Below, piece by piece: positions 22,320-33,089 of a stretch of 64,000 bases of DNA (within the stretch, counting starts at the first letter, position 1; the number at the start of each line of letters is the position of its first letter). The position numbers and the translations under genes are program-made. Source of the stretch: Chlorocebus sabaeus (lineage: Eukaryota; Chordata; Mammalia; Primates; Cercopithecidae); contig NC_132919.1 in assembly GCF_047675955.1 (NCBI RefSeq), positions 68,056,816 to 68,120,815 on the forward strand, written 5' to 3'. The notes under the pieces are model-generated. The model saw only the letters and a list, made by a program, of their open reading frames with translations, ran no database searches and was not told where the DNA came from.

Positions 22320-22740
22320 GTTGACACCGTAGAGTCACAGGCCAAATCTGGCCCACGGCTTATTACTTTACAGCCCATGAGGGAAGAATGGGTTTTGTTG
22401 CTGCTGTTGTTTTGGGACAGAGTTTTGTTCTTGTTGCCCAGGCTGGAGTGCAATGGCGCAATCTCAGCTCACTGCAACCTCTACCTCCCGGGTTCAAACG
22501 ATTCTCCTGCCTCAGCTCCCGAGTAGCTGGGATTACAGGCATGCACCACAATGCCCAGCTAATTTTGTATTTTAGTAGAAACAGGGTTTCTCCTTGTTGG
22601 TCAGGCTGGTCTCGAACTCTCTGCCTTAGGTGATCCGCCCGCCTTGGCCTCCCAAAGTGCTGGGATTACAGGCATGAGCCACCGAGTCGGCCAGAAGAAT
22701 GGTTTTTACAGATGAATATCTGCAATTGATTTGACAACAG
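22320..22740. mobile_element. hAT (Charlie-type) fragment split by Alu
   Basis: 'caggccaaatctggcccacggc' and, after the Alu, 'gaatggtttttacagatgaata' resemble the hAT element type that is complete at 26929-27159. Confidence 0.5.
22398..22692 (-). mobile_element. Alu SINE
   Basis: A reverse Alu flanked by the duplication gaagaatggg(t)ttt on both sides (about 22382-22396 and 22693-22706). Confidence 0.92.
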
Positions 22741-22870
22741 GGAACACCAACTATGAATCCCAATTAAGTAAAATGTTGCCCTCCCAACCCTGCAAAAAAA
22801 CAAAACAAAGCAAAACAGAAAACCAAACACATTCTTCTCATTAGTAAACCTGCATTACAAAAAACTGTTC

Positions 22871-23163
22871 CTGGCAGGACGCAGTGACTCAAGCCTATAA
22901 TCCCAGCACTTTGGGAAGCTGAAGTGGGAGGATCACATGAGCCCAGGAGTTTGAGACCAGCCTGGGCAACATAGGGAGACCTCATCTCTACAAAAACATT
23001 TTAAAAGTAGCCAGTGTGCTGGTGCATGTCTGTAGCTCCAAGTTACTTAGGAGGATCACTTGAGCCCAGGAGGTCAAGATGGCAGTGAGCTATGCATTTA
23101 AGCCTGGGAGAAAGAGCAAGACCCTGTCTCAAAAAATCAAAAACCAACAAACAGAAACAACCC
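22871..23163 (+). mobile_element. Old Alu (AluJ-like)
   Basis: A diverged forward Alu with decayed tail 'ctgtctcaaaaaatcaaaaacc'. Confidence 0.88.
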
Positions 23164-23326
23164 TGTTACCAATTATTATGATCATATTTTTCAATTTGTC
23201 AATAAAAAATTTTGGAAATTTGTTTACACTCATCAAATAAGTGCCTACCTAACATCCTCAGTTTTGACTCTTGGCCTGCAAACCCCAATATTTACTACCT
23301 AGCTGTTTACTGCCCCTTACTCAAGG

Positions 23327-23422
23327 GCAGTGCCTCTCAAATTGTGGTGATCATAGAATTACCTGGAGAGCTGTTAAAACAGATTGCTGGGCTCTAGTCC
23401 CAGATACTCTAATTCAGTAGGT
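23327..23422. mobile_element. MER5-type hAT fragment
   Basis: Pattern 'gcagtgcctctcaaattgtgg', 'gaattacctggagagctgtta', 'cagattgctgggctc' and 'ctaattcagtagg' is typical of MER5A/B. Confidence 0.8.
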
Positions 23423-23424
23423 TA

Positions 23425-24470
23425 AACATAGAGTTTACTATATGACACGTCAATTCCACTCCTACGTATATAGCCAAGAGATGTGAAAATATATGTCAGT
23501 ACAGAAACTTGCACATGAATGTTCATAGCAGCACTATTCATAACAGCCAAAACTTGGAAACAATACAATATTCATCAATTGATGAACAGATATACACATT
23601 ATGGTATATCCATATGAGGTAGGAAGTGAGACTCGACTCGAGATGAAGGTCAGACACCAAACTGAGGACTAGCTAAAACAAGGAAGGGGCAGAACCAGCT
23701 TTCCATAAGATATGCCCACCAGTGTGCCATGTCAGTTTACCATTGCCATGACAACACCCGGGAGTTACCACTTCTTTCCATGGCAATGACCCCCTGACCC
23801 AAAAGTGACCACCCCTTCCCTAGAAATTTCTGCATAAACCACCCCTTAATCTATATATAATTAAAAGTAGGTATAAATATGACTGCAAAATGCCCTGAGC
23901 TGCTACTCTCTGCCTATGGGGTAGCCTTGTTCTGCAGGAGTAGTCACAGAGCTCTAACACTGCTACTTCAATAAAGCTGTTTTCTACCTCTGGCTTGCCC
24001 TTGAGTTCTTTCCTGGGCAAAGCCAAAAACCCTCATGGGCTAAGTCCCAATTTAGGGCTCACTCACCCACTCTGCATCACATACAATAGAGTATTATGTA
24101 ACTATGAAGTGAAATGAAGCACTGATCTATCTCACGACATGGATGAACCTTGAAAACATGCTAAGTAAAAGAAGCCAGACCAAAAGGCCACATATTATAT
24201 GACTCCACTTAAATGAAATGTCCAGAACAGGCAAGTACATAGAGATGGAAGAGAGATTAGTTGTTATCAGGGAATATAAGACAGCAGAAGTGGAGAGTGA
24301 CTGCTAATGAGGACGAATTTTCTTTTTTGTGTCATGAAAATGTTCTGGAATTAGTGATGATGGTTGTACAGTCTTTTGAATATACTAAAACCACTGAATT
24401 GTATACTTTAAAGTGGTGAATTTTACAGTATGTGAATTATATCTCAATATGAAAATAAATAAATAAAACA
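23425..24470 (+). mobile_element. L1 LINE 3' end interrupted by a solo LTR
   Basis: L1 ORF2-end and 3' UTR text is continuous if 23615-24083 is removed ('atggtatatccata' then 'caatagagtattatg'). The copy ends with 'gtgaattatatctcaatatg' and an A-rich tail (aataaataaataaa) near 24446-24468. Confidence 0.9.
23615..24079 (+). mobile_element. Solo ERV1-type LTR inserted in L1
   Basis: This 465-base element starts TG and ends CA, and is flanked by the 4-base duplication cata (23611-23614 and 24080-24083). That fits a gammaretrovirus-like (ERV1) LTR. It holds a TATA-like 'tataaatatg' at about 23872 and a poly(A) signal AATAAA at about 23970. There is no internal viral coding sequence. Confidence 0.88.
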
Positions 24471-25400
24471 CACAACCTGTGACATTGGATGCAATCTGGA
24501 ACTAGTTCTCAGAAAATGATTTTGCTTGATGCACAATGTATATTAAAGAAAAAAGACTGCTACTTCTTTGAGGGCAATGAAATTTTTTCGCTAGCATCTC
24601 TCTAAATTTTCTTTCTCATCAACGTCAATGAGAAAACAGAATTCCTGAAAAGAAACTTTGCTGCTAACAATTAAAACCTAAAACCATCAGTAAGTTAAGG
24701 ACACGACTATGGGGCTCTTGGGATCAATGACAGACTCGGACTGGCTGTTTTAACTGACTTATCATGAAATGAATGATGACAGAAACAATACAATGGAAAT
24801 TATTTTTCATGGAAAGAATTCATAGCACCCTTTGTGTTTGTGACTGGAATGACCACGGATGTGGTTAAGTCCGAATGTGTATCTGCAGCCACAAAACAGA
24901 TTTGAGCTTTTGTCTTGCAGAATCCATCTGAACATACTGGCTGCATTCACTCAGCCCAGAGATTAAGTCATCACCTTCGGCAGGGTTTCAGTGAAGGCTA
25001 AATCAGATCCAGTGAGAGAGAGCAAGCAGTGCCAGCGCGTATCTTGTAGGGGATGCCCCAGAAAGACTGAAATACAACGCCCCAGTGGCTAGCTGTTGCT
25101 GGAAAGAAGTAAGCTGGAGGGAACACAAGGTTTAAAAAAGGGGGTTCCTGAATGTCACCAGGTTCCCCAAACCTCCAAGAGGAAGCTGTACCCAGATTCT
25201 GCTGCCATCCCCTTATGGTGGAAAGCAAAGGCTTGGGCTGTGTATGCCTCCAGGACTCCTCCATGAGCCCATGTCTGCAGAGGGTGTGGTCCAGGAAGAA
25301 GCAACTGACCTTCTGCTTCCAGAAGTGAGGATTTCCTGTAGCTCCTGGGCCTGGTCTGCCCCGGGATGGCTCCAACCCTACCAATATATGTGAGTTCCTT
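24471..25400. other. Single-copy intergenic block, possible conserved element
   Basis: About 900 bases without recognised repeats, A/T-rich in the first half. A RUNX-type TGTGGTT lies at 24860-24866. Its conservation cannot be judged here. Confidence 0.4.
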
Positions 25401-25499
25401 TATAGCTGCTGTTTATTTTTGAAAGGAAGCATCTTTGGTGACCAGTATCACGTGTCAAAGTTGAGAGTGCATAACCAAGGGATCCTGTGACTCAGGGAG

Positions 25500-26430
25500 A
25501 GCTCTACATAGCCTTTATTGCTGCCCAATTATTCTTCCAGAATCTCAGTTACCAATCCTGTCATTCATCTGCTCATAAACCTTCTATGTCTCCCCATCAC
25601 TAACCAAATTAAATCCAAGTCTGGAAACAGGCATTCATGAATCCAGCTCTGCAATACAGCAGTATATACTTTTATAGTGTCAACTACCTGGAGTTAGTAC
25701 AGACTCCACAGGTTAAGGACATAGTCTTCAACAAGACTGCCCTCACTTCAGAGACCCTACATAATACGGGGTTTCTCAGGCCATCTGCACTTCTGATCAA
25801 CTGGCTACAAATTTGGGGGTTCCCACAACCCCCTCATATTTGATAATTTGCTACAATGACTCACATAACTCAGCAAAGTGCTATACTTACCATTACAGTT
25901 TTATTATAAAGGGTACAAATCAGGACCAGCCAAATGAAGAGATCCATAGGGTGAGGTCTGGGAGGATCCCAAACACAGAGCTTCCATATCTTTTCCCCAT
26001 GGAGTCGGGATGCATTACCCTCCTAGCACATTGGTGTTCACCCACCAGGAGGCTCAACTGAGCTTTGTTGTCCAGAGTTTTTATTGGTGTTTCATCAAGA
26101 GGCATGACTGATCAAATAATTGGTCATGTGATTGAACTCAATCTCTAACCTCCTTCCCTCCCTGGAGGTCAGGCTGATATCATCTGGCTCAAAACTCCAA
26201 CCCTCTAATCATTTGGTTGGTTCCTAATGACTAGTCCCCATCTTGAAACTATCTAGGGGCCCACCATGAGTCACCTTGTTAGTATAAACTCAGGCATGGT
26301 CCCAGTGGCTCACTATGAATAACAAAGACATTCCTATCATTTGGGAAATTCCAAGGGTTTAGAAGCTCCCTCTCAGAAACCCAAGACAACTGGAGAAATT
26401 ATTATGCAACAAATGCCAGCCTATCTTCAC
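25500..26430. mobile_element. Old LTR-like repeat, family uncertain
   Basis: Wording such as 'acagttttattataaagggt', 'ttattggtgtttcatcaagaggcatgactga', 'aatcatttggttggttcc' and 'ggggcccaccatgagtcacc' is typical of an old ERVL-type LTR copied many times in primates. I cannot name it with certainty. No coding remnant is seen. Confidence 0.5.
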
Positions 26431-26589
26431 CACAGTGTGCCCCATGACCCTTTTTCTATGCTCTTGGCTTAGGTCAGGCAGAGCAGCTTCCTGCTCTCCA
26501 TGTGTACCTGGAGACTTCTCACCTTGCTTCCTTTGCTTGCACGGATTCCTTTGTCTGGAATTGCTTCCATGAGGGTACCCATCCTTTGT

Positions 26590-26720
26590 GTAGATATAAC
26601 TGTCCTCATTTTAGATGAGAAAGTTGAGGACTAGAAGATTAAGTCACTTTTCAAAGACAATTGGTTCTATATGATAAAACCAGGACATAAATCCAGGCCC
26701 ATCTGAAGCCCCAGCCTGTG
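26590..26720 (-). mobile_element. MIR fragment
   Basis: Reverse MIR text: 'tcattttagatgagaaagttgagg', 'attaagtcacttttcaaagaca', 'ataaatccaggccc'. Confidence 0.7.
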
Positions 26721-26879
26721 TGATCCCATATCCCTGTGGGCAGTAGGATTGGCTGATATTATTGGAATCCCTGAAAGATCATTCTGTAATTATTCTCTCA
26801 TAAAAAATGGCTTAAAGAGGGCAAAACTTGCCATCACTAACAATGCCACCTTGGGGAAGCTAAACTCCCAAACTAATAG

Positions 26880-27440
26880 ATATCCTTGACTGCAAGTAAT
26901 AGAAAGGCTCACAAAAAGACCCTTAGACCAGAAGTTGGCAAACTTTTCCTGTAAAGGCCCAAGGGCCAGAGAGTAAATATTTGAGGCTTTGCAGGCCATA
27001 AGGTCTCTGTCATGACTACTCGTCCCTGCCACTGTAGCACTAAACAATATGTAGACAATACATAAACAAATGGGCATGGCTGTATTCCAATAAACCTTTA
27101 TTTACAAAATCAAGCAGTGGGCCAGATTTGGCTCTTGGGTCATAGTTTGCCAACCCCTGTCTTAAACCAGGAGGACATTTATTCATCATATAACAAGAAG
27201 TCTAGAAATAGGGTGGATTCAGGTGAGCTACTCAGGCAGCTCAGCAGCATGCTCAGATCCTAGGTTCCTTACTGTCATTTGCAGATGACAACATCCAGAA
27301 ACAGAAAACTTCATGCCTCCTTGGTCAGAATAGTTTACAGGCAAACCCCTAGCTAAGGGGAAAGGAGTCATCAGGATTGCCTTAGAAATGGTCTCATCCC
27401 TGACTGTAACATTAGAATCACCTGAGAGCTTTTAAGAAAC
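26880..27440. mobile_element. Old medium-reiterated repeat, interrupted
   Basis: 'gactgcaagtaatagaaaggctca' before and 'aggaggacatttattcatcat' after the hAT element at 26929-27159 belong to one older repeat. A similar 'gcaagtgacagaaacc' start occurs at about 47675. Confidence 0.45.
26929..27159. mobile_element. Nonautonomous hAT DNA transposon (Charlie-type)
   Basis: Terminal inverted repeats are visible: CAGAAGTTGGCAAAC at the left and GTTTGCCAACCCCTG at the right. The 8-base flanks ccttagac (26921-26928) and tcttaaac (27160-27167) match at 6 of 8, as expected for an old hAT insertion. No transposase remains. Confidence 0.85.
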
Positions 27441-27840
27441 ACCTGGGTCCAGCTGGGAGCGGTGGCTCACACCTGTAATCCCAGCACTTTGGGAGGCCGA
27501 GGCGGGCAGATTATGAGGTCAGGAGATCAAGACCATCCTGGCTAACACGGCGAAACCCTGTCTCCACTAAAAATACAAAAAATTAACCAGGCGTGGTGGC
27601 ACATGGCTGTAGTCCCAGCTACTCGGGAAGCTGAAGCAGGAGAATCTCTTGAATCTGGGAGGCAGAGATTGCAGTGAGCTGAGATTGCACCACTGCACTC
27701 CAGCCTGGCAACAGAGAGAGACTCCATCTCAAAAAAAAAAAAAAAAGAAAAGAAACACCTGGGCCCCTACCAGAGCTTTGTATTTAATGGTTATGAGGTG
27801 GGGCCTTGGCATTGATATTTTTTAAAACCATTCATAGCTG
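27400..27840. mobile_element. MER5-type hAT fragment split by Alu
   Basis: 'cattagaatcacctgagagctttt' precedes and 'ctaccagagctttgtatttaatgg', 'gccttggcattgatattttt' follow the Alu at 27451-27749. Confidence 0.7.
27451..27749 (+). mobile_element. Alu SINE
   Basis: A forward Alu with target-site duplication aagaaacacctgggtcc (27434-27450) and aagaaacacctgggccc (27750-27766), 16/17 identical. Confidence 0.95.
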
Positions 27841-27943
27841 GAAAGGAAAGGAAAGGCATTGGCAGACCAGTCAAAACTCCCTGCACACAAAGGCCAATTC
27901 GTGATCACCATCAAAAGGGTATTTTAGCAAAGAGGAAGAAGGG

Positions 27944-28321
27944 TGTATTAGTCCATTTTCACATTGCTGATAAAGACATACCCGACATTGGGCAATTTAC
28001 AAAAGAAAGAGATTTAATTGGACTTACAGTTCCACATGGCTGGGGAAGCCTCATAATCATGGCAGAAGGCAAGGAGGAGAAAGTCCTGTCTCACATGGAT
28101 GGCAGCAGGCAAAGTGAGAATGAGGAAGACACAAAAGTGGAAACCCCTGATGAAACCATAAGATCTCGTGAGACTTATTCACTATCACGAGAACAGTATG
28201 GGGGAAACTGCCCCCATGATTCAATTATCTCCCACCAGGTCCCTCTCACAACACATGGGGATTATGGGAGTACAATTCAAGAAGAGATTTGGGTGGCGAC
28301 ACGGAGCCAAACCATATCAAA
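27944..28321 (-). mobile_element. Solo MaLR LTR (THE1/MST-like), reverse
   Basis: A complete 378-base LTR in reverse, TGTATTAG...CCATATCA, flanked by a perfect 5-base duplication aaggg (27939-27943 and 28322-28326). The open frames at 28059-28422 fall mostly inside it and are not genes. Confidence 0.92.
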
Positions 28322-28326
28322 GGGCG

Positions 28327-28905
28327 AAGGCTGAAGGGCCACATCTCAATGTGATGATTTTCACCTGCAAAATGGAAATCGAGGTAGGACCTACTTCAAA
28401 AGTCCCTGCAACATTTAAATGAAGCAGCATGCCTGATACAGTGCCTGGAAAAAATAAGCACTCAGTGCATTAGCAGTTGATTGCTCTTAGTCGTTATGAA
28501 GTCCTCCTAGATGTTTTATGTACATTTTAGAGAATGTACCAATTGAATAATGTTGGCTTTTATAGGATTTGAACCCCAGCCTTTCCTCAGCTATCTGGAA
28601 AACTGGGAGTGGCAGGTATTTAAAAAAAAAAAATTACAAGTGACTCACCACAACCCTTCCCTCCCAAATATTTCATGTAAGAACACAGCACAGAGATTGA
28701 TTGATCTCTACTCTCTCTTGAAAAGCATCATGGCACAAACTTTTTCCTGAGGGCTATTTAGAAGCCTCATTCTTCCTTAGTCACAGAAGAAGACTTTCTC
28801 CCCCGTTCTGCTCTAGGCCATCTTCTCCCTGTTGCCCCATCTATTTCTAGCCACTTTTCAAAGCAAAGTGAGAAATCTCTCTTAATGCTCTTTTTCTTCC
28901 TTCCA
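28327..28905. other. Intergenic DNA, MIR-like in part
   Basis: About 28340-28520 resembles an old MIR or L2 piece ('tttcacctgcaaaatgg', 'tgcctggaaaaaataagcactcagt'). No gene is seen. Confidence 0.45.
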
Positions 28906-29390
28906 CTAGTTTTCTATGGCTGCTGCAACAAATTACCACAAACTTAGAGGCTTAAAGCAACACAAATTAATGACCTTACAACTCTAAAAGTCACAAGTGT
29001 AAAATGGGTCTCACGGGGCTAAAATCCAGGTTCCAGCAGGGCTGTGCTTCTATCTGGAGAGACCACGTATCCTCGCCTTTTGCGGATCCTAGAAGTGGCC
29101 TGTATTCCTTGGCTCGTGACCCCTTCCATCTTCTCTCATGGCACCCCCTTGACTCACCCTTCTACCCCTCTCTTCCACATCCAAGGACCCTTAAATGTGA
29201 TGACATTGGGTTCCCCTAATCCACTTGGATTATTCTGGATAATCCAGAATGATCTTCATATCTCAGGATTCTTAATGTAATCACACCCGCAAAGTCCCTT
29301 TTGCCACATAAGGTAAGATAAGGTAACATTCACAGGTTTCAGGGATGTGGATGTGAACACCTGCGGACCATTATTCTGTCTACCACATTT
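28906..29390. mobile_element. Old LTR-like repeat, family uncertain
   Basis: 'ttttctatggctgctgcaacaaattaccac', 'ggcttaaagcaacacaaattaatg' and 'gtggatgtgaacacctgcggaccattattctgtctacc' are familiar old-repeat wording, here in reverse relative to its poly(A) side. Its family is not certain to me. Confidence 0.55.
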
Positions 29391-29544
29391 TATGATCTCT
29401 AATGCTCCCCATTCCTCTCCAGCCTCTTGTTCCTCCTTTTCACCTACGGGGCTCTGTTTGTTCTCTCCCTGTTGCCCTCCTGCAGGTCCAGATGGCCTTT
29501 CCTGAAACAGAGGTACAGGTATCCTGGCATGTGGGGCTGTTGGG

Positions 29545-29640
29545 AGGTTTAGATTAATGTTTATGAGTGCTTAGAACAGTGTCCGGTGCACAGTAGGGCT
29601 ACAAAAGTAGTTGCTAGCTGCCACTGCTGCCATTAACGTG
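29545..29640 (+). mobile_element. MIR 3' fragment
   Basis: 'aatgtttatgagtgcttagaacagtg' and 'gcacagtagg' is the MIR 3' pattern. Confidence 0.55.
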
Positions 29641-29779
29641 CTCACAGGCCTGCCCTCCTTGGGAATGGGACTTCTGCTTCACAATTGGCCTTCCTAAAGG
29701 GTGCCTACTTTTTTTTAAGCTCGAACAGTTCAAAAACAGCCAGTAACTTGGAACAGCTTTCTAGAAACTATCAACCACT

Positions 29780-30093
29780 GCCGGGTGTGGTGGTTCACGC
29801 CTGTAATCCCAGCACTTTGGGAGGCCGAGACGGGCGGATCACCTGAGGTCAGGAGTTTGAGACCAGCCTGACCAACATGGCGAAACCCCATCTCTACTAA
29901 AAATACAAAAATTAGCTGGTCATGGTGGCGCACGCCTATAATCCCAGCAACTCAGGAGGCTGAGGCAGAAGAATTGCTTGAATCCCAGAGGTGGAGGTTG
30001 CGGTTAAGTGAGATGGCCCCACTGCACTCCAGTCTGGGCCACAGAGCGAGACCTCGTCTCAAAAAAAAAAAAAAAAAAAAGAAAAGAAAGAAA
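29780..30093 (+). mobile_element. Alu SINE
   Basis: A forward Alu with a long A-rich tail ending in GAAAGAAAG. Its flanks share 'gaaactatcaacca' and 'gaaactttatcaacca'. Confidence 0.94.
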
Positions 30094-30269
30094 GAAACTT
30101 TATCAACCAGTATTTCTTTAAGTGTCCACCTGCATCAGCATCTCCTGGGGTGCTTTTCAAAGCACACTTGACTGTTCTTCACACTAAAGTTTGTGAACCT
30201 CAGTCTGGAGTTCCAGCATTTGGGAGTTTATAATTTGCAACCAGAACGAAAAGGAAGAGCCCCATCCCA

Positions 30270-30401
30270 CTGCCTCGCTCAGCCCCTCTGCTGCTAACAA
30301 CACACTCACTGCACTGCCTCGCTCAGCCCCTCCGCTGCTAACAACACACTCACTGCACTGCCTCGCTCAGCCCCTCCGCTGCTAACAACACACTCACTGC
30401 A
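30270..30401. repeat. 44-bp minisatellite, three copies
   Basis: Units start at 30270, 30314 and 30358 (ctgcctcgctcagcccctc...). Copies 2 and 3 are identical; copy 1 differs at one base. Confidence 0.97.
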
Positions 30402-31300
30402 GGGCCAGGAGCTGAAGTCTTCCTTGAAGGATGTTCAGCAAGCCTGGGGCCTTCCTCAGGGATCTGCCATTGAATGCTAGTGAAGGACTTGTCCCAAGAA
30501 CGGGGGTTGCAGGCAGGAAATGGATGGGAGGAAGGTAGACAGTGACTATCTGACCAATGGCATTTATCCTTTTGGAGGTCCCTGACCCGCTCAAGAACCT
30601 GGTGAAAGCCAAAGGTCTCTTCTCATACCCGGGCACCAGGTATGGGCAGCTGGCCTGATGCCTACTGAGAGAAAAAGAGGAAGCTGGAGCCCCCGGACAG
30701 ACCGTGGTCCAACCTGTCCTTCTGTTGGCCTTAGTATGAGCAGAGGATGCAAAAGCCAGAAGGAGGCCCAACTGTCAAACCTTCAGGACATGTGAAGTAG
30801 AGCTTGGTGTGAGTTCAGCCCCTGCCCTGGGACTCCTCAGTTGGTGTTGAGGAAACTTCTAAGCCCTAGAACCTGCAAAGACCTCAGGCCCTGCTGTTTA
30901 ATGAATGGAGAGAATCTTCTTCCCTCCTTTTGAGGCATTCCAGGCCTTTCCAGAGCCCACCCGAAACTTAAATAAGCACCCCACGGGGATGGTGTGTATC
31001 CAGAACTAAAATAAACTTAAATAATATCCCAGAAAATTATAAATTATGTATTTAGGAATCGGAATGTGAGAGGCAGGGCTTTCTCTTCCTCTATTATAGC
31101 TTTCATGAAAGGGAGACAAATAATAAAGCTCCCCCGGGCTAAAGTTAGAGTCGACATATAGTTTACACCAGAAAATATACACTTAGGTATCCATTTCGAA
31201 TGCATGTACTTCCAGTGCGAAATCCTTTCAGTGACCACAAGCTCCTTAAAGCCAAAGCCAAGAGCAGGGAGGTCTCTGTGTGGTCCAAATGCTCAGGAAG
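30402..31300. other. Single-copy intergenic block
   Basis: No repeat or gene is recognised. The stretch at 30960-31200 is A/T-rich with 'actaaaataaacttaaataata' and 'caaataataaagctccc', which has the look of conserved non-coding DNA but is unproven. The open frame at 30394-30771 (minus) has no motif. Confidence 0.4.
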
Positions 31301-31309
31301 GAAGGAAAG

Positions 31310-31800
31310 TAGCATCTATTGAACGTTTACCACCCACCTGGCACATAGCTCACACCCTCTTACAACGTCCTCACAACTACACTGTGAAATCTTTTTTTTT
31401 TTTTTTTTTTTTTTTTTGAGGCAGTCTCTCTCACTCTGCACTCACCCAGGCTCAGTGCAGTGGTGTGATCACGGCTCACTGCAACCTCCGCCTCCCAAGT
31501 TCAAGCAATTCTCCTGCCTCAGCCTCCGCAGTAGCTGGGACTACAGGCATGCGCCACCACGCCCAGCTAATTTTTTGTATTTTTTTTTAGTAGAAATGAG
31601 GTTTCACCACATTGGCCAGGCTGGTCTCAGACTCCTGACCTCATGTGATCCACCCACCTCAGCCTCCCGAATGCTAGGATTACAGGCATGAGCCACCATG
31701 CCCGGTGAAATCAATTTTATTAGCTCCATTTTTCAAGTGGGGGAAACTGAAACTGGGAATGGACAAGTAACTTGCCCAGCACTGTGGGGAACAATACCAT
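31310..31800 (-). mobile_element. MIR split by an Alu
   Basis: 'gtttaccacccacctggcacat' and, after the Alu, 'attagctccatttttcaag', 'acaagtaacttgcccagca' are reverse MIR halves. Confidence 0.6.
31392..31704 (-). mobile_element. Alu SINE
   Basis: A full reverse Alu with a 25-base T tail and short duplication gtgaaatc at 31384-31391 and 31705-31712. Confidence 0.94.
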
Positions 31801-31931
31801 GATCCTGAAGCCAATTTCCCTAATGATTTATTTGCCTAGTCCCTTATTTCATCTTCAGCATCCTAGTTTTCCCTACTCTTTTGGGTATTTGAAGAACTCT
31901 ATTAAAAGCTCATCTAAAGATACACATTTTT

Positions 31932-32229
31932 GACCGAGTACGGTGGCTCAGGCCTGTACCAGCACTTTGGGAGGCCGAGGCGGGCGGATCACTTAAGTCT
32001 CGGAGTTCCAGACCAGCCTGGCCAACATGGTGAAACCCCGTCTCTACTCAAAATACAAAAATTAGTCAGGTGTGGTAGCAGGTGCCTGTAATCCTAGCTA
32101 CTTAGGAGGCTGAGGCAGGAGAATCGCTTGAACCCAGGAGGCAGAGTTTGCAGTGAGCTGAGATAGCACCACTGCACTCCAGCCTGGGCAATAGAGCAAG
32201 ACTCTGTCTCAAAAAAAAAAAAAAAAAAA
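31932..32229 (+). mobile_element. Alu SINE
   Basis: A forward Alu with a small deletion in the A box ('cctgtaccagcactttgg') and a 19-base A tail. Confidence 0.94.
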
Positions 32230-32340
32230 TCCCATAGATGCCTGGGCTTCACTCCAGACCAGATGAACCCAAATCCCTCAGGGTGGGGCCAAGCATCAGC
32301 ATTTTCACCTATTCTCCAGGTGCTTCCACACCCCATGGTC
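32230..32340. mobile_element. MER5-type hAT fragment
   Basis: 'tgcctgggcttcactccagacc', 'aatccctcagggtggggccaagc', 'cagcattttcacc' fits MER5A. Confidence 0.65.
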
Positions 32341-32609
32341 TGAAACCCACTTCTCTACGACATCTCTTGGAGGGGGGTTGTCTGCATGTCCTGTCTCACC
32401 TCCTGATGCCCCTCCACTGGCCCTTGGGGACTCAGAATCAAGGAATGGGTTAGGAGTCCCAGCCACTGCCTCTAGATGGTTACCATACCTCCCACCCTCT
32501 ATTTCTGCCCTCATTTTATAGATGGACTACAGGCACCTGCTACCACACCTGACTAATTTTTGTATGTTCAGGAGGAGGGCTCAGGGGAGGTTTATCAAGT
32601 CCCAGGCTC

Positions 32610-32715
32610 TTGGCCCAATGTTGCCACTCATTCATGCTGTGTGGCCTTAGGCAAGTCTTTTCCACCTTCTTGACCCCATTTCCCCATGTGACATTCAGGG
32701 AATAAAATGCTGCAA
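32610..32715 (+). mobile_element. MIR fragment
   Basis: 'gtgtggccttaggcaagtctttt' and 'catttccccatgtgacattcagg' is MIR core text. Confidence 0.65.
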
Positions 32716-32725
32716 GATCAACCTC

Positions 32726-33089
32726 TGATATGGTCAGGCTTTGTGTCCCCACCCAAGTCTCATCTTGAATTGTAATTTCCAGGTGTTGAGGGAGAGAGCT
32801 GCTGATGGTGACTGGATTATGAGGGTGGTTCCCCCATGCTGTTCTGGTGATAGTGAGTGAGTTCTCATGAGATCTGATGGTTTTATAAGGGGCTTTTCCC
32901 CCTTCACTTCCTACACACTCTCTCTCACCTGCCACCATGTAAGACATGCCTTTTCCCCTTCCACCATGACTGTAAGTTTCCTGAGGCCTCCCCCGCCATG
33001 CGGAACTATGAGTCAATTAAACCTCTTTTCTTTATAAATTACCCAGTCTCGGGTATTCCTTTATAGCAGTGTGAAAATGGACAAATGTA
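32726..33089 (+). mobile_element. Solo MaLR LTR (MST-like), forward
   Basis: This LTR begins TGATATGGTCAGGC and ends near 'gtgaaaatggacaaatgta'. The 5-base flanks acctc (32721-32725) and acttc (33090-33094) match at 4 of 5. It is the same family as the reverse LTR at 27944-28321 but older and more diverged. Confidence 0.88.

Noticed and set aside
28059..28422. Plus-strand open frames that look like a small protein
   Set aside because: They lie mostly inside a reverse MaLR LTR with target-site duplications.
30270..30401. Possible CRISPR-like array (three regular units)
   Set aside because: The units are direct tandem copies without unique spacers, in a primate genome; it is a minisatellite.
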